Shown one piece after another: positions 1 through 8,619 of a DNA stretch of 61,630 bases. The notes below the pieces were generated by a model. The model saw only the letters and a list, made by a program, of their open reading frames with translations. It was not told the DNA's origin and did no database searches. The number at the start of each line of letters is the position of its first letter. Position 1 is the stretch's first letter. The translations under genes and the position numbers were made by a program. The DNA comes from Flavobacterium gawalongense (GTDB lineage Bacteria > Bacteroidota > Bacteroidia > Flavobacteriales > Flavobacteriaceae): assembly GCF_007097265.1 (NCBI RefSeq), contig NZ_VJZP01000026.1:1-61630 (forward strand), given 5' to 3'.

Positions 1-2
1 TA

Positions 3-104
3 GGCTATGCCGGGAAAGACAAAATATGTTGGAGAATCCTAACTACCCTGCCTGTAGATAGTATCACAATGGCCATGGATATACAAATAAAAACTGCACA
101 TTAA
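3..104 (+). CDS. C-terminal end of an unidentified protein (partial)
   Basis: An open frame enters from the left window edge and runs 33 codons to a TAA. The visible residues end in the stretch DIQIKTAH. Too little is present to assign a family. It is listed because no stop interrupts the frame from the edge and the following roughly 290 bases carry no other plausible gene. It could also be a chance frame. Confidence 0.3.
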   Translation, partial: GYAGKDKICWRILTTLPVDSITMAMDIQIKTAH

Positions 105-392
105 GTTAGGCTACATTTTTTTTCGATTATGAAACCATATATAAAGATCTGTTTGCTTATCGTCTTAATTTGTTCAGATCCTTACCTCTATTTACTTGAA
201 TATATGTAAAACCCTGTAATTCTATATTTAAAATGCATTCAATTAAAGTTTAATCCCTTACCTTTACATAGTTTAAAAAAGACTTTGAAAGTCTAGTGAC
301 CCTATTGGTGACCCTGTTCTTAAATAGCATATCGAAAGCCCTGTATTTACTGGGATTATTATAAAGGCATCGGAACCTCTTTCTCCGCAACA

Positions 393-427
393 GAAACCCA
401 AAACGAAAGTTTTGGGTTTCTTTTTTT
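393..427 (+). terminator. Strong intrinsic terminator
   Basis: A perfect 12-bp stem (393-404 with 409-420, arms GAAACCCAAAAC and GTTTTGGGTTTC) closes a GAAA tetraloop and is followed by seven T. Just upstream (376-389) is CCTCTTTCTCCGCA, which resembles the 3' end of a serine tRNA, so the terminator may originally have followed a tRNA gene. The rest of 105-584 shows no gene that I can support. Confidence 0.85.
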
Positions 428-584
428 AAATACTCCCCTATTTTATATATTCCCACAGTTTTTAAGTTTGATCCTCATTTCTGTAAAAGTACCCGTCTAA
501 TTTGCTATTGTATTAAACTTGTTTTTTTGTCATTTAAAGACAATTCAAAGCGACTTAATTGTCGGAGTTTATTCTGAATAAGCC

Positions 585-693
585 ATTAAGTAAAACTATA
601 TGCTTTTACATATAGTTTTACTTAATTCGAAAAAATTATATGCTTTTACATATAATTTTATACATTTGTTTAAAATCGTTGCAAAAGCATATA
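585..693 (+). promoter_or_regulatory. hipBA promoter with two palindromic operators and a half site
   Basis: Operator 1 (585-626) has perfect 18-bp arms around the loop CTTTTA. Operator 2 (632-659) has 11-bp arms around the same loop. They share the core TATATG-CTTTTA-CATATA. A reverse half site, AAAAGCATATA, lies at 683-693. A Bacteroidota -7 box TACATTTG is at 661-668, directly after operator 2, so a bound repressor would block the promoter. This is the arrangement expected for an autoregulated HipB-type antitoxin. Confidence 0.7.
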
Positions 694-747
694 ATAATGA
701 AGTATAGCGATTGCATAGAATCTTTAAAAATCAATAAATTGCTACTT

Positions 748-975
748 ATGAAAACACTGGCAGATTTTGTAAAAGAGAAAAGAAATGAAGTAAACCTCAC
801 GCAGGAAGCCTTTGCGGAACGTGCAGGTGTAGCACTGACGGTTATTCGAAAAATAGAGCAAGGGAAAGAAAACCTTAATCTCGAAAAAGTAAATCAAGTA
901 CTCAAAATGTTTGGGCATACGTTAGCTCCAGTTAACGCAAGAGAATTATCCAAAAACACCGACCATAGTGTATGA
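748..975 (+). CDS. hipB: HipB-like XRE-family antitoxin/repressor
   Basis: A 75-residue protein made almost entirely of an XRE helix-turn-helix (LTQEAFAERAGVALTVIRKI, about residues 17-36). It matches the Bacteroidota HipB/y4mF-like antitoxins, which begin MK(T/S)LADFVKEKR, so I chose the ATG at 748. An in-frame ATG at 697 would add 17 residues and also lies downstream of the predicted transcription start, so it cannot be excluded. Its stop overlaps the next start in an ATGA tetranucleotide, giving translational coupling to hipA. It should bind the palindromes upstream (585-659) and repress its own operon. The toxin partner is destroyed, so it may now be an orphan repressor. Confidence 0.8.
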   Translation: MKTLADFVKEKRNEVNLTQEAFAERAGVALTVIRKIEQGKENLNLEKVNQVLKMFGHTLAPVNARELSKNTDHSV

Positions 976-1142
976 GAAAAGCAGCTATCTATTACAAAGA
1001 GTTCCTGGCAGGAATACTCACTGAAACAGACGAAGGGGAATATACTTTTCAATACGATGAAAAGTATGCAAATGAGCATCCAAAAGAAAGCATCACCTTG
1101 ACAATGCCTGTGAGCACAAAAAAATATACCGATAAACGATGA
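972..1142 (+). pseudogene. hipA: hipA toxin, truncated to its N-terminal 56 codons
   Basis: The frame starts at the ATG that overlaps the hipB stop. It encodes the typical HipA N-terminal domain (AIYYKEFLAGILTE, then FQYDEKYA and SITLTMPVSTKKY). HipA serine/threonine kinases normally run past 300 residues, the next expected stretch being LFPFFxGLIPEGWLL. Here a stop appears at 1140-1142, immediately before the inverted-repeat element that begins at 1143. No continuation of hipA is visible to the right of that element (after 3208), so the kinase core is lost rather than merely split. Confidence 0.75.
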
Positions 1143-1233
1143 GGGCACTGAAAAAGTATCTCTTTTTAGTAATTAGACATTTTAAGGCGATTAAGGAAAA
1201 TTCGAGTTTTGCTTAAGTACTTCATTTTCAGGA

Positions 1234-3132
1234 ATCGGATAGGAACCTAGGGATTATTTCCCTAGGTGACCTTCCACACCACCCGGCATACGGTTCCGTA
1301 CCAAGGCGGTTCTTAATTTACGATACATTTTAGGTAGATGTCAGCTAGGAACGTGTATCCTGATTTTCTTAGAATTCGCGTGGTTAGAGCTGTTTGTAGG
1401 ATTGGACTAAGTGCAGTTCGGCAATAGCTCTTTCGAGTATTAGCCCATTGATAGGCTTGATTGTCTCTAATACCAACCTTCCTAAGGTTGTTGTATTTAG
1501 TACTTATCTTCTTCCAACTTTTCCATATAAACATTCGTATTCTAAATCTAAGCCACTTGTCTATACTTTTAACCTTTCCTGACATATCCGCTAGTTTAAA
1601 ATAGGATACCCAACCCTGTATGTAATATCGCAAGAGTTCTTTCTTCTTTTGATACCCCATACCATTACTGCGGTTAGTAATTTCCTTTAACCTGTTCTTA
1701 AGTTTACTGTAACTCTTTGGGTGTACGCAAAGCCCCCATTTCCCTTTACTTTTGTTATAGAAGCTATATCCAAGGAACTTCTTACCTTTAATATACCCAA
1801 CCGTAGTTTTCTCTTTGTTTACCCTTAAGTATAATACGTTTTCAATAAACTTAGTTATACTTTCCTTAACACGAAGACATGCTTTCTTGCTTTTACAGAA
1901 GATTAAGCAGTCATCGGCGTAGCGTACAAAACGGTGTCCACGTCTAGCGAGCTCCTTATCCAATTCATGAAGCATTATATTGCTCAACAAAGGACTTAGA
2001 GGACCGCCTTGCGGAACACCTAATACACTTTCTTGGAATTTGTTTTCCACAACAACGCCAGCTATTAGGTACTTATGGATGAGTGATATCACTCGTGAGT
2101 CTTTGACTTTCCTTAATATTAGTTCTATAAGTCTACTGTGATTAACAGTATCAAAGAACTTCTCTAAGTCTAAATCCACTACATAGTGATACTTATCATT
2201 GAGATGACTTTCTACTTCTTTCAAAGCAGTATGACATCCTCTTTTAGGTCTAAAACCGTGGCTACTTGCGTGGAATTCTTGTTCGTAAATGGGCGTTAGG
2301 ATTTGAGCAATACTTTGTTGGACTAAGCGATCTACAACAGTGGGAATACCAAGTGACCTTGTTTTACCTCCCTCTTTGGGTATCTCAACTCTTCGCACAG
2401 CTTGGGGTTTGTATTTCCCCTTTTCTAGCGATGTGATTAATGACTCTTTATGTTCTAAGAGCCATTCTAATAAATTTTCAGTGGACAACTTGTCTATTCC
2501 AGAACTTCCTTTATTGGATTTGACCCTTTTATAAGCCATATTCATATTGGAAGGACTAAGGATTAGTTCTAATAGCTTCCCCTGACCTAAATGTACTTCC
2601 GTGAGGTTGTTTTCAGTTATCCCAATAAAGGTCTGCACTTCTTGGTAGCTGTCGGATTCCGTCCTATCATTTCCAAGGTAGTTATCAAAATTATTCGATA
2701 TTTTCTGCATTCGTTCCTTCATAGGTAACATTCATTTACTACTCACTTAATTAAGTTCAGTCCTTCGGTACTTAATTCTAGTACCTACTATGACCTCTGC
2801 TGACTTCTTATAGCAATTGTTATCCATAGTTCTGTAAAAAAAAATTCCCTATGTCTATAAGACCTCCCCAGGTAAGAACGATAACTTTCCTCTCATCTAC
2901 CTGCTATATTTACCATGATGTTTCCGTACAGTTTTGGACTTCAGTTTGTTTAGCAACTTTATCCAACATCATTGGCCTTATATATAGTTTCTGTTCGTCA
3001 GGTCAAGAGTTTGCCTACTGCTTCCTTCAGATTCCACTTCACAATGGACACCCTTGCATTTAGCTAACACTTCCCACTGTAAAGGCGTGTTCGGGACTTG
3101 CACCCTAGAGTTACCGCCCATGCTGGGCACAC
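1234..3132 (-). mobile_element. Group II intron, about 1.9 kb
   Basis: On the minus strand the intron begins at 3132 with GTGTGCCCAGCATGGGC, the usual start of bacterial group IIB-like introns, followed by a conserved CTCTAGGGTGCAAGTCCC stretch. At the other end there is a domain V-like hairpin (about 1278-1310, arms ACCGCC and GGTGGT), then a domain VI hairpin (1246-1266, CCTAGGG/CCCTAGG), and the end ...CCTATCCGAT at 1234. The encoded reverse transcriptase ends just before domain V, as expected for an open reading frame in domain IV. The 5' exon is an intrinsic terminator hairpin with its T-run. Confidence 0.85.
1313..2731 (-). CDS. ltrA: Group II intron reverse transcriptase/maturase
   Basis: A 472-residue intron-encoded protein. 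Reverse transcriptase motifs are in order: SSGID (about 76-80), HGFRPKRGCHTAL (158-170), the DLDLEKFFDTV catalytic block (186-196), GVPQGGPLSPLLSN (238-251) and the active-site YADD (271-274). A group II maturase (X) domain follows to about residue 420. The C-terminus lacks an HNH/Cys-rich endonuclease domain, so this is an En-minus protein that would prime from nascent DNA. The frame is intact. It promotes splicing and mobility of the surrounding intron. The start at 2731 is the first ATG; a second Met is at residue 4. Confidence 0.95.
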   Translation of the reverse strand: MLPMKERMQKISNNFDNYLGNDRTESDSYQEVQTFIGITENNLTEVHLGQGKLLELILSPSNMNMAYKRVKSNKGSSGIDKLSTENLLEWLLEHKESLITSLEKGKYKPQAVRRVEIPKEGGKTRSLGIPTVVDRLVQQSIAQILTPIYEQEFHASSHGFRPKRGCHTALKEVESHLNDKYHYVVDLDLEKFFDTVNHSRLIELILRKVKDSRVISLIHKYLIAGVVVENKFQESVLGVPQGGPLSPLLSNIMLHELDKELARRGHRFVRYADDCLIFCKSKKACLRVKESITKFIENVLYLRVNKEKTTVGYIKGKKFLGYSFYNKSKGKWGLCVHPKSYSKLKNRLKEITNRSNGMGYQKKKELLRYYIQGWVSYFKLADMSGKVKSIDKWLRFRIRMFIWKSWKKISTKYNNLRKVGIRDNQAYQWANTRKSYCRTALSPILQTALTTRILRKSGYTFLADIYLKCIVN

Positions 3133-3133
3133 T

Positions 3134-3168
3134 AAAAAAAAGAGTAGAAAATCTTATTTTTCTACTCT
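3134..3168 (-). terminator. Terminator hairpin forming the 5' exon of the group II intron
   Basis: The 11-bp stem AGAGTAGAAAA/TTTTCTACTCT (3141-3151 with 3158-3168) is followed on the minus strand by a run of eight T, and the intron begins one base after that run. Insertion directly downstream of intrinsic terminators is the known target choice of some bacterial group II introns. Confidence 0.7.
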
Positions 3169-3260
3169 TTTAATGAAATCTAATTCTTTAAGGACTTTTT
3201 CAGTGCCCCTCGCTCGCTGGCTTATCTTTTTTTTCATGTCAAAAGTGATTATTCCAAAAA

Positions 3261-3302
3261 AAACATTGTTTAGGAATAAATGTATTCCTTAAACAATGTT
3301 TC
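3261..3302. terminator. Hairpin downstream of the minus-strand polysaccharide operon
   Basis: The arms 3261-3278 and 3283-3301 pair over about 18 bp with one bulged base (AAACATTGTTTAGGAATA against the complement of TATTCCTTAAACAATGTTT). It lies about 50 bases beyond the stop of the cupin gene and is followed on the minus strand by a T-rich stretch (the A-run at 3256-3263). It probably ends transcription of the operon. Confidence 0.6.
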
Positions 3303-3347
3303 TATTTTTAAAATTTTGTGACACAAAAGTAAAAAACAATACTTTCT

Positions 3348-3863
3348 TTATCTGCCAAAGTCATCTTGTAAACGAACGATATCCTCTTCATCAGAAGGGT
3401 TTTCAGGGTCTGTATGTTGCCAAATCTCGGCTACTATCCCCCATGAATCTAAACCTATTAAACGATGGCGTTCCCCTTTGTCCATTTGGATAAAAGTACC
3501 TGGTGTAAGTTCCTGAATTTCTCCTTCTTCATCTGTGGCACTGGTTTTCACCCCTACAACTCCGGAGAGTACTTTCCATATTTCCGCTCTGCGAAAGTGA
3601 TATTGCCAAGACAAACGTTTGTGAGGTGCTACCACCAATATCTTCGGACTTAACTTATTGGTAATTTTAATCGCTTCCATATCAAGATGAGGAAAAAATT
3701 TTGCGGCAAAGGCAGACGCCTCACTTTCATCAATTACAAAAAAACCTCCCCAAGGTCGTGTTTCATCTTGTTTAACGACTGTGAAATTTTCTTTTTTTAA
3801 TGCTGCAGCAATTTGTTCAAAAACAGCACTTTTGTCTAAAGTGTTAGAGATATTAAAATTCAT
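3348..3863 (-). CDS. Cupin protein, mannose-6-phosphate isomerase type II-like
   Basis: A 171-residue single-domain cupin. The core runs from about residue 80 to 155 and shows the metal-binding pattern SWQYHFRRAEIWKVLSG followed by PGTFIQMDKGERHRL, as in the C-terminal half of type II phosphomannose isomerase/GDP-mannose pyrophosphorylase proteins. Relatives are often labelled phosphoheptose isomerase or mannose-6-phosphate isomerase, but the activity of these short forms is not well settled. It is the last gene of the minus-strand polysaccharide operon, behind the GH13 enzyme. Next to a GH130 gene, a role in handling mannose or a phosphorylated sugar is plausible; this is inference. Confidence 0.7.
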   Translation of the reverse strand: MNFNISNTLDKSAVFEQIAAALKKENFTVVKQDETRPWGGFFVIDESEASAFAAKFFPHLDMEAIKITNKLSPKILVVAPHKRLSWQYHFRRAEIWKVLSGVVGVKTSATDEEGEIQELTPGTFIQMDKGERHRLIGLDSWGIVAEIWQHTDPENPSDEEDIVRLQDDFGR

Positions 3864-3916
3864 TTTTATTGTTTTAAAAAGTAAAAAATATTCGATTGCT
3901 TGTATTTATACAAATT

Positions 3917-5545
3917 CTAGTGACTATAAATGATAAAGTCATTTGATTTCAATTTTGCTTTTCCCATCAGAATTTTTGCTCCTTTTGGAAGGCTTATTTT
4001 CTTTACTGAGCCAAAGTTAATCATCACAGTAATTTTATGGCCTTCAAAAGATCGGGTAAACAAAATTTGATTGTCTTGATGTTCCAATCTGTCGTATTTC
4101 CCGTATTGCAAGACTTTTTCATTATTTCGTATGGCTATCAACTTTTCATAGTGATTAAGAATAGAATTTTCTTTGTTCGCTAAATCCTGAACATTAACTT
4201 TCTTATAATCGGAATTGGTTTTAATCCATGTTTTTTCAGTTGAAAAACCGGCGAAAGCATTTCCATTCCATTGCATTGGACTGCGTGATTTGTCTCGGTT
4301 GTGTTCGTTTCCTTCCAAAAGTGCTTCATCGGGACTTTTACCTTTGGCAAGAGCCAATTGATAATGAGTTTTTCCCTGAATATCGGCCATCTCTTCCACA
4401 TTTTTCGCGATGATGTTGTGCATTCCAATTTCTTCGCCGTAGTAAACAAAAGGAACTCCTTTTGCCGTGAGCATCAAAGCCGCTAATGCCAACGCTTTAT
4501 CTGGATTCCCATCGGCTAATCGGTCTACCATACGAGGCATATCATGGCTTCCAAAAAACAACGTTGGGTAATTGCTCATGTTTTTTTCCATGCTTTGCAA
4601 CTCATCAAAAATACGTTGCGAAGAAAATGTTTGAATACTTCCAAAGTTGAAATTAAAAACCACATCCAATAAATCCTGTGATTGGTATTGCTTTAAAACC
4701 TCAATTTTATCACTTCCTATTTCGCCAACAATGAAACGATTATCATACTCGCTTACGGTCGATTTTATCATTCGCATAGCCTCTTTTACACCTTCCTGAT
4801 CGATGTCGTTGATGTGTTCTTGTTGTCCGTCTTTGACAGGATTATCAGCTGTAATTTCGTTGGTGGTTAAAAAATTGATCACATCCAATCGAAATCCATC
4901 CACACCGCTATCCAGCCAAAAGCGAAGCACTTTTTGAACCTCAGCAACCACTTTAGGGTTGGACCAGTTGAGATCCGCCATTTTTTTATCAAACTTATGA
5001 TAGTAGTATTGATTAGTTAAAGTGTCTTTTTCCCAAGCCGTACCACCAAAAAAAGATTCCCAATTATTCGGTTTGCCCTTCCAGATGTAATAATCACGGT
5101 ACGGATTATCTATTGATTTCCGGGATTCTTGAAACCACTTGCATTCCGTAGAAGTATGATTCAAAACCATATCCATAATTACTTTGATTCCTCTTTTATG
5201 GGCTTCTTTCAAAAAATTATTAAAATCGGCTTTGCTGCCATAAGTGGGATCTACCTCGTAATAATTAGCAATATCATAGCCATTGTCCACCTTTGGCGAA
5301 GTCAGAAATGGCGTGAGCCAAATCCCTTTTACACCTAAACCTTTCAAATAATCCAACTTATCAGTCATCCCTTTAAAATCCCCATAACCATCGCCATTGC
5401 TGTCTGCATAACTGGGCATATAGATTTGGTAAAACACCGATTCTTTCCACCAATTTTGTGAGTACTGCGTATTTTGTGCCACTACTAAACTAGTATTAAA
5501 CATAATGAAAGAAAGCAGCGCAACGATTAACAGATTCGATTTCAT
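3917..5545 (-). CDS. GH13 alpha-glucosidase-like glycoside hydrolase, secreted
   Basis: A 542-residue GH13 (beta/alpha)8 enzyme. The N-terminus is a signal peptide (MKSNLLIVALLSFIMFNTSLVVAQ). Conserved GH13 regions are visible: DMVLNHTS (about 125-132), GFRLDVINF with the nucleophile Asp221, FIVGEIGS with the acid/base Glu275, and FFGSHDMPR with the transition-state Asp335. The MADLNW stretch is the QPDLN-type signature of oligo-1,6-glucosidase-like enzymes, so the product is more likely an exo-acting alpha-glucosidase than an endo-amylase. I place the start at the ATG 5545; an upstream TTG would add two residues. It lies 12 bases after the upstream hypothetical gene, in the same operon. It probably acts in the periplasm on oligosaccharides imported by the SusCD system. 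Confidence 0.9.
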   Translation of the reverse strand: MKSNLLIVALLSFIMFNTSLVVAQNTQYSQNWWKESVFYQIYMPSYADSNGDGYGDFKGMTDKLDYLKGLGVKGIWLTPFLTSPKVDNGYDIANYYEVDPTYGSKADFNNFLKEAHKRGIKVIMDMVLNHTSTECKWFQESRKSIDNPYRDYYIWKGKPNNWESFFGGTAWEKDTLTNQYYYHKFDKKMADLNWSNPKVVAEVQKVLRFWLDSGVDGFRLDVINFLTTNEITADNPVKDGQQEHINDIDQEGVKEAMRMIKSTVSEYDNRFIVGEIGSDKIEVLKQYQSQDLLDVVFNFNFGSIQTFSSQRIFDELQSMEKNMSNYPTLFFGSHDMPRMVDRLADGNPDKALALAALMLTAKGVPFVYYGEEIGMHNIIAKNVEEMADIQGKTHYQLALAKGKSPDEALLEGNEHNRDKSRSPMQWNGNAFAGFSTEKTWIKTNSDYKKVNVQDLANKENSILNHYEKLIAIRNNEKVLQYGKYDRLEHQDNQILFTRSFEGHKITVMINFGSVKKISLPKGAKILMGKAKLKSNDFIIYSH

Positions 5546-5557
5546 AAGCAAATCCTT

Positions 5558-7282
5558 TTATTTTTTCTGTTGAAAGTTATAATCTACAACAACACCGTTC
5601 ACCAGCATTTTAGAATCTTCATACGTTATTTTACCGCCTGAGGGAACACAAACAATTACCGCTGCACTTTCTGGTGCAATCTTTATTTTAGCCGAAGAAG
5701 AAACGTTACGGGCAACAAAACGTCCAGAAACTGTATTATACAAATCCACTTTTTTTCCTTGCTCTGTTTGTATTGAAACTTTTTTCTTAGTGGTATAAGG
5801 GTTATAATATAAAAAAGAAGGATAGGCTTTATCACTATAAAAATCAGTAGCCAGTAAATTCAGTTGTAAAATCCCCGTAACATTGGTTGCACGGATAATA
5901 CTTCCGAAGATACCCACATGCCCACTGCCATAAACACTAAATTGAGATTCCTCAGGATTTTGACCCAGTACCCAAAGCGGTCCGTCTCCTTGTGCCACAG
6001 GTCCTTTTAAATTTTCATAGGCTTTATAACTGGACTGGCGAATAATACCCTCATATCCTATCACACCTTTGCTAACCTCAGCCAGTTGCGGAATCGTTTC
6101 ATGCTCATCGGGCATGTACTGCGGATAAAAAAAACGGGATGCATTAGCGGCATTCAACATCCATTTACCAATTGCCGTAGCGTAGGATTGATTGTAGCGA
6201 ACCATTGGAACCAACGGCCAGGCCATATCATAGGTATTCATTAAAAAACCATATCCGCCGTGATCTACTGTACTACCAACTGTTCCTGAAATATCAATTC
6301 CATTCCAGTTACCCACCAATACTCCCCAACCTTCGCGACATATTGCGGTTCCGTCGAAAGTCCAACCCAACATTTTATCGGTATCGTATTGCTTTCCTTC
6401 TTCAGCATTTATTCTTGCCGCTAAATAAGCGCCAAACGGCATTAATAATTCATACGTTGGATTTATAGGTTGTGATTGTAGTGCGGATAAAGCACTTTTG
6501 GCTCCTTTTAAATATCTTGGGTCTCCAAACTTTTTATACGCTGCATATAAAACCCAGGCATGTCCCGCCGCTGCATCGGGCTGCGCACAGATATTATTTT
6601 TCATGGGTTTCATTTTGCCGTAATCAAAATAGGAATAATCATAATTCCCATTTAAAATAGAATCGGCCTTGAAGAACTTTTCGGCAATACTTTTAGCAAT
6701 AGCATCAAAACCCGGTTCACTAGGATATTTATCATAAACGGCATAAAACAAGAGATTCGGATACACATCGTACCACCAGTCACGACCATAACCGCCACCC
6801 AATAAAGCGACTTCCGGGCACGTATTATTCATCATAATATCCCAACCTGTTTCGGTATTGAAATAATTTTTCAGCATACCAACATAATTTAAATTTTGTT
6901 GCTTGCTTTTGTCAATACCTACTAAACTCGCTCCTAATGTCGCTCCCATAGTAGCCAAAGCTTCATGGAACATCCCTTTGTTATTTTTTCCTTGCCTTAC
7001 ATCGGCCACTGCAGTGTAGATACCTACAACGTCTTGAGGAAAATTCTTTTTGCTGCTGTCGATCCATACCATCGGCCAAAATTTACCTTTGGCATTGAAA
7101 TCATACACTGTACTGTCAAAGCTGACCGCCAGTTTTTTATAATCGATGATTTGAAATGGTTTTGGCAAGTTTGGCATTTGATCCACACGAGCTATCTTTT
7201 GTTGTTTTACCTGTGCTGTTCCATTTATCCCGAAAAGGATAAAAAACAAACCAGCGAAAGTGATTTTGAAAATAGTATTCAT
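5558..7282 (-). CDS. Secreted protein of unknown family, paralog of the 9809-11530 gene
   Basis: A 574-residue protein with an N-terminal signal peptide ending near GTAQ (about residue 24). I do not recognise the family securely. Repeated helical stretches such as AQPDAAAGHAWVLYAAYKKF and a C-terminal segment rich in beta strands and Tyr/Asn (FYSDKAYPSFLYYNPYTTKKKVS) recall enzymes with an alpha/alpha-barrel followed by a beta-sandwich. The protein at 9809-11530 is a clear paralog along its whole length (shared GASLVGIDKSK, PDAAAG, TIGKWMLN-like, ASRxFY and FLxYNPY blocks). Both sit in the same operon with GH130 and GH13, so an uncharacterised carbohydrate-active function is the best inference. 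Confidence 0.75.
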   Translation of the reverse strand: MNTIFKITFAGLFFILFGINGTAQVKQQKIARVDQMPNLPKPFQIIDYKKLAVSFDSTVYDFNAKGKFWPMVWIDSSKKNFPQDVVGIYTAVADVRQGKNNKGMFHEALATMGATLGASLVGIDKSKQQNLNYVGMLKNYFNTETGWDIMMNNTCPEVALLGGGYGRDWWYDVYPNLLFYAVYDKYPSEPGFDAIAKSIAEKFFKADSILNGNYDYSYFDYGKMKPMKNNICAQPDAAAGHAWVLYAAYKKFGDPRYLKGAKSALSALQSQPINPTYELLMPFGAYLAARINAEEGKQYDTDKMLGWTFDGTAICREGWGVLVGNWNGIDISGTVGSTVDHGGYGFLMNTYDMAWPLVPMVRYNQSYATAIGKWMLNAANASRFFYPQYMPDEHETIPQLAEVSKGVIGYEGIIRQSSYKAYENLKGPVAQGDGPLWVLGQNPEESQFSVYGSGHVGIFGSIIRATNVTGILQLNLLATDFYSDKAYPSFLYYNPYTTKKKVSIQTEQGKKVDLYNTVSGRFVARNVSSSAKIKIAPESAAVIVCVPSGGKITYEDSKMLVNGVVVDYNFQQKK

Positions 7283-7329
7283 TTCTTATTTTGATTTAAT
7301 TGTAACTCTATTTTAGACACTAATCGGTA

Positions 7330-8619
7330 TTACACCATTTTTTCAGCAACTTCGCTCAGTACTTTGCTATCAATTACAGGTTCATCCGGAGAAAGTAATT
7401 TTCCTTCTGCTATAATTTTTTTGGCTACAAAAATAGAACTCAACTGCAATATAGCAACAATTACAATAGCGTAACGCAACGCAATTTCAGTAGAAATAGC
7501 ATAAGCCAAAACTAAGAATGTTCCTGCTCCTAAAAATCGACCCGCAAACAAACCTGCTTCATGGTTCAGGATATAAGCAAATTCGCCTCTTTTTTCTATT
7601 TTCGAAACAATATCAATTACTTTAAATTGAATTGGAAAATACGCCAAATCCATCAGCGGTTTTGCAATCAGCAACAATAAAATAAATATGATTACACCGG
7701 TTTGATTGAATAACAACCCATTGACTACTGCCCCTAAAGCAAATAAAACGAGTCCCGCTGTAAATATTTTTATTCGGTCAGAAGGTTTTGAAATCCTTCC
7801 TAAAACATACATAATTACCGCTGCGATTATAGCTCCTATCGACTGTGCAGTTCCTAACGCTCCTTCTTTACCTATCAACAACATGATAAGCATTGCGGGT
7901 GCTGTTACCAGAAAACCTTGAACCAACCCTTTCAATAATGACAACGACAATAATTTATACCATAGCTGATGAAATTTAAAAAACACATATTTTTTCTGTT
8001 CCGGATTTTGGAACGTTCCTCTGAAACAAACAATAGATGCTGCAACAGTCACTAGAAACACTATTCCGGTAATAACTAAATAAGCAGTATGTATTTGTGC
8101 TTCGTCTCCGCTTGATTCGATAAACCAACCAATAGTAATAGGAATGACAACGGCAATAATAGTGTAAAAAAAAGTTTCCAAACCATAATAATAATTTCGA
8201 TTCGTATCATTGGTAATGGCTAATGCCAAATAATCCCGGTTAGACCAATAAAAACCAAAAGACAATCCCATCGTAATTCCGGCAAATCCTATTCCTACCA
8301 AGTCAAGTGTTTTCAATGACATCATGATCATCATAGAAACGCCGCTCAGCATCATTCCTGCCGAATATAATTTTCTGATGTTAAAATGTTTCAATAAAAA
8401 TCCATTTAATAAAAAAGTAAGTGGAATTCCCGCATAAATTGTCAGTTGATAGATGACAACTTTAACAGGATCATTGGAACTTCGCATCACATAAGCAGCC
8501 ACAAAAATATCGATTACAGGCAAGACAATGGCATAGACCAGATTCGTAAGCACTAATATTTGAAAATTGTGCGTCTGACTTTTAAAGTGACCTATTTCGG
8601 TTTTTAGTTTCTTGAACAT
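7330..8619 (-). CDS. Major facilitator superfamily sugar transporter
   Basis: A 429-residue polytopic membrane protein with about 12 hydrophobic segments (for example LVYAIVLPVIDIFVAAYVM near the start, VIMYVLGRI in the middle and FLVLAYAISTEIALRYAIV near the end). It fits the MFS fold and has no binding-protein partner. Its ATG overlaps the stop of GH130 by one base (TAATG), so the two are translationally coupled. The pairing suggests that it imports the disaccharide or monosaccharide processed by GH130 across the inner membrane. The substrate cannot be read from the sequence. Confidence 0.85.
   Translation of the reverse strand: MFKKLKTEIGHFKSQTHNFQILVLTNLVYAIVLPVIDIFVAAYVMRSSNDPVKVVIYQLTIYAGIPLTFLLNGFLLKHFNIRKLYSAGMMLSGVSMMIMMSLKTLDLVGIGFAGITMGLSFGFYWSNRDYLALAITNDTNRNYYYGLETFFYTIIAVVIPITIGWFIESSGDEAQIHTAYLVITGIVFLVTVAASIVCFRGTFQNPEQKKYVFFKFHQLWYKLLSLSLLKGLVQGFLVTAPAMLIMLLIGKEGALGTAQSIGAIIAAVIMYVLGRISKPSDRIKIFTAGLVLFALGAVVNGLLFNQTGVIIFILLLLIAKPLMDLAYFPIQFKVIDIVSKIEKRGEFAYILNHEAGLFAGRFLGAGTFLVLAYAISTEIALRYAIVIVAILQLSSIFVAKKIIAEGKLLSPDEPVIDSKVLSEVAEKMV

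Larger units (their letters stand above)
1143..3208. mobile_element. Small inverted-repeat element (MITE-like or IS remnant) carrying a group II intron
   Basis: Both ends carry the same 15-bp terminal inverted repeat, GGGCACTGAAAAAGT at 1143-1157 and its complement at 3194-3208. Without the intron (1234-3132) the element is only about 167 bp and encodes no transposase, which fits a MITE or an internally deleted insertion sequence. It truncates hipA. No clear target-site duplication is visible (left flank ends CGATGA, right flank begins CTCGCT). The IS family is not identified. Confidence 0.6.

Noticed and set aside
250..456. 68-codon minus-strand frame at the left edge
   Set aside because: It runs through the GAAACCCAAAAC terminator and the GTGACCCT repeats; the basic composition comes from those sequences, not from a protein family.
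585..659. CRISPR-like repeat pair
   Set aside because: There are only two palindromes of unequal arm length with no spacers of constant size; better explained as HipB operators.
640..747. Longer N-terminus for HipB starting at 640
   Set aside because: That start lies inside operator 2 and upstream of the predicted -7 box at 661-668, so it would not be on the transcript.
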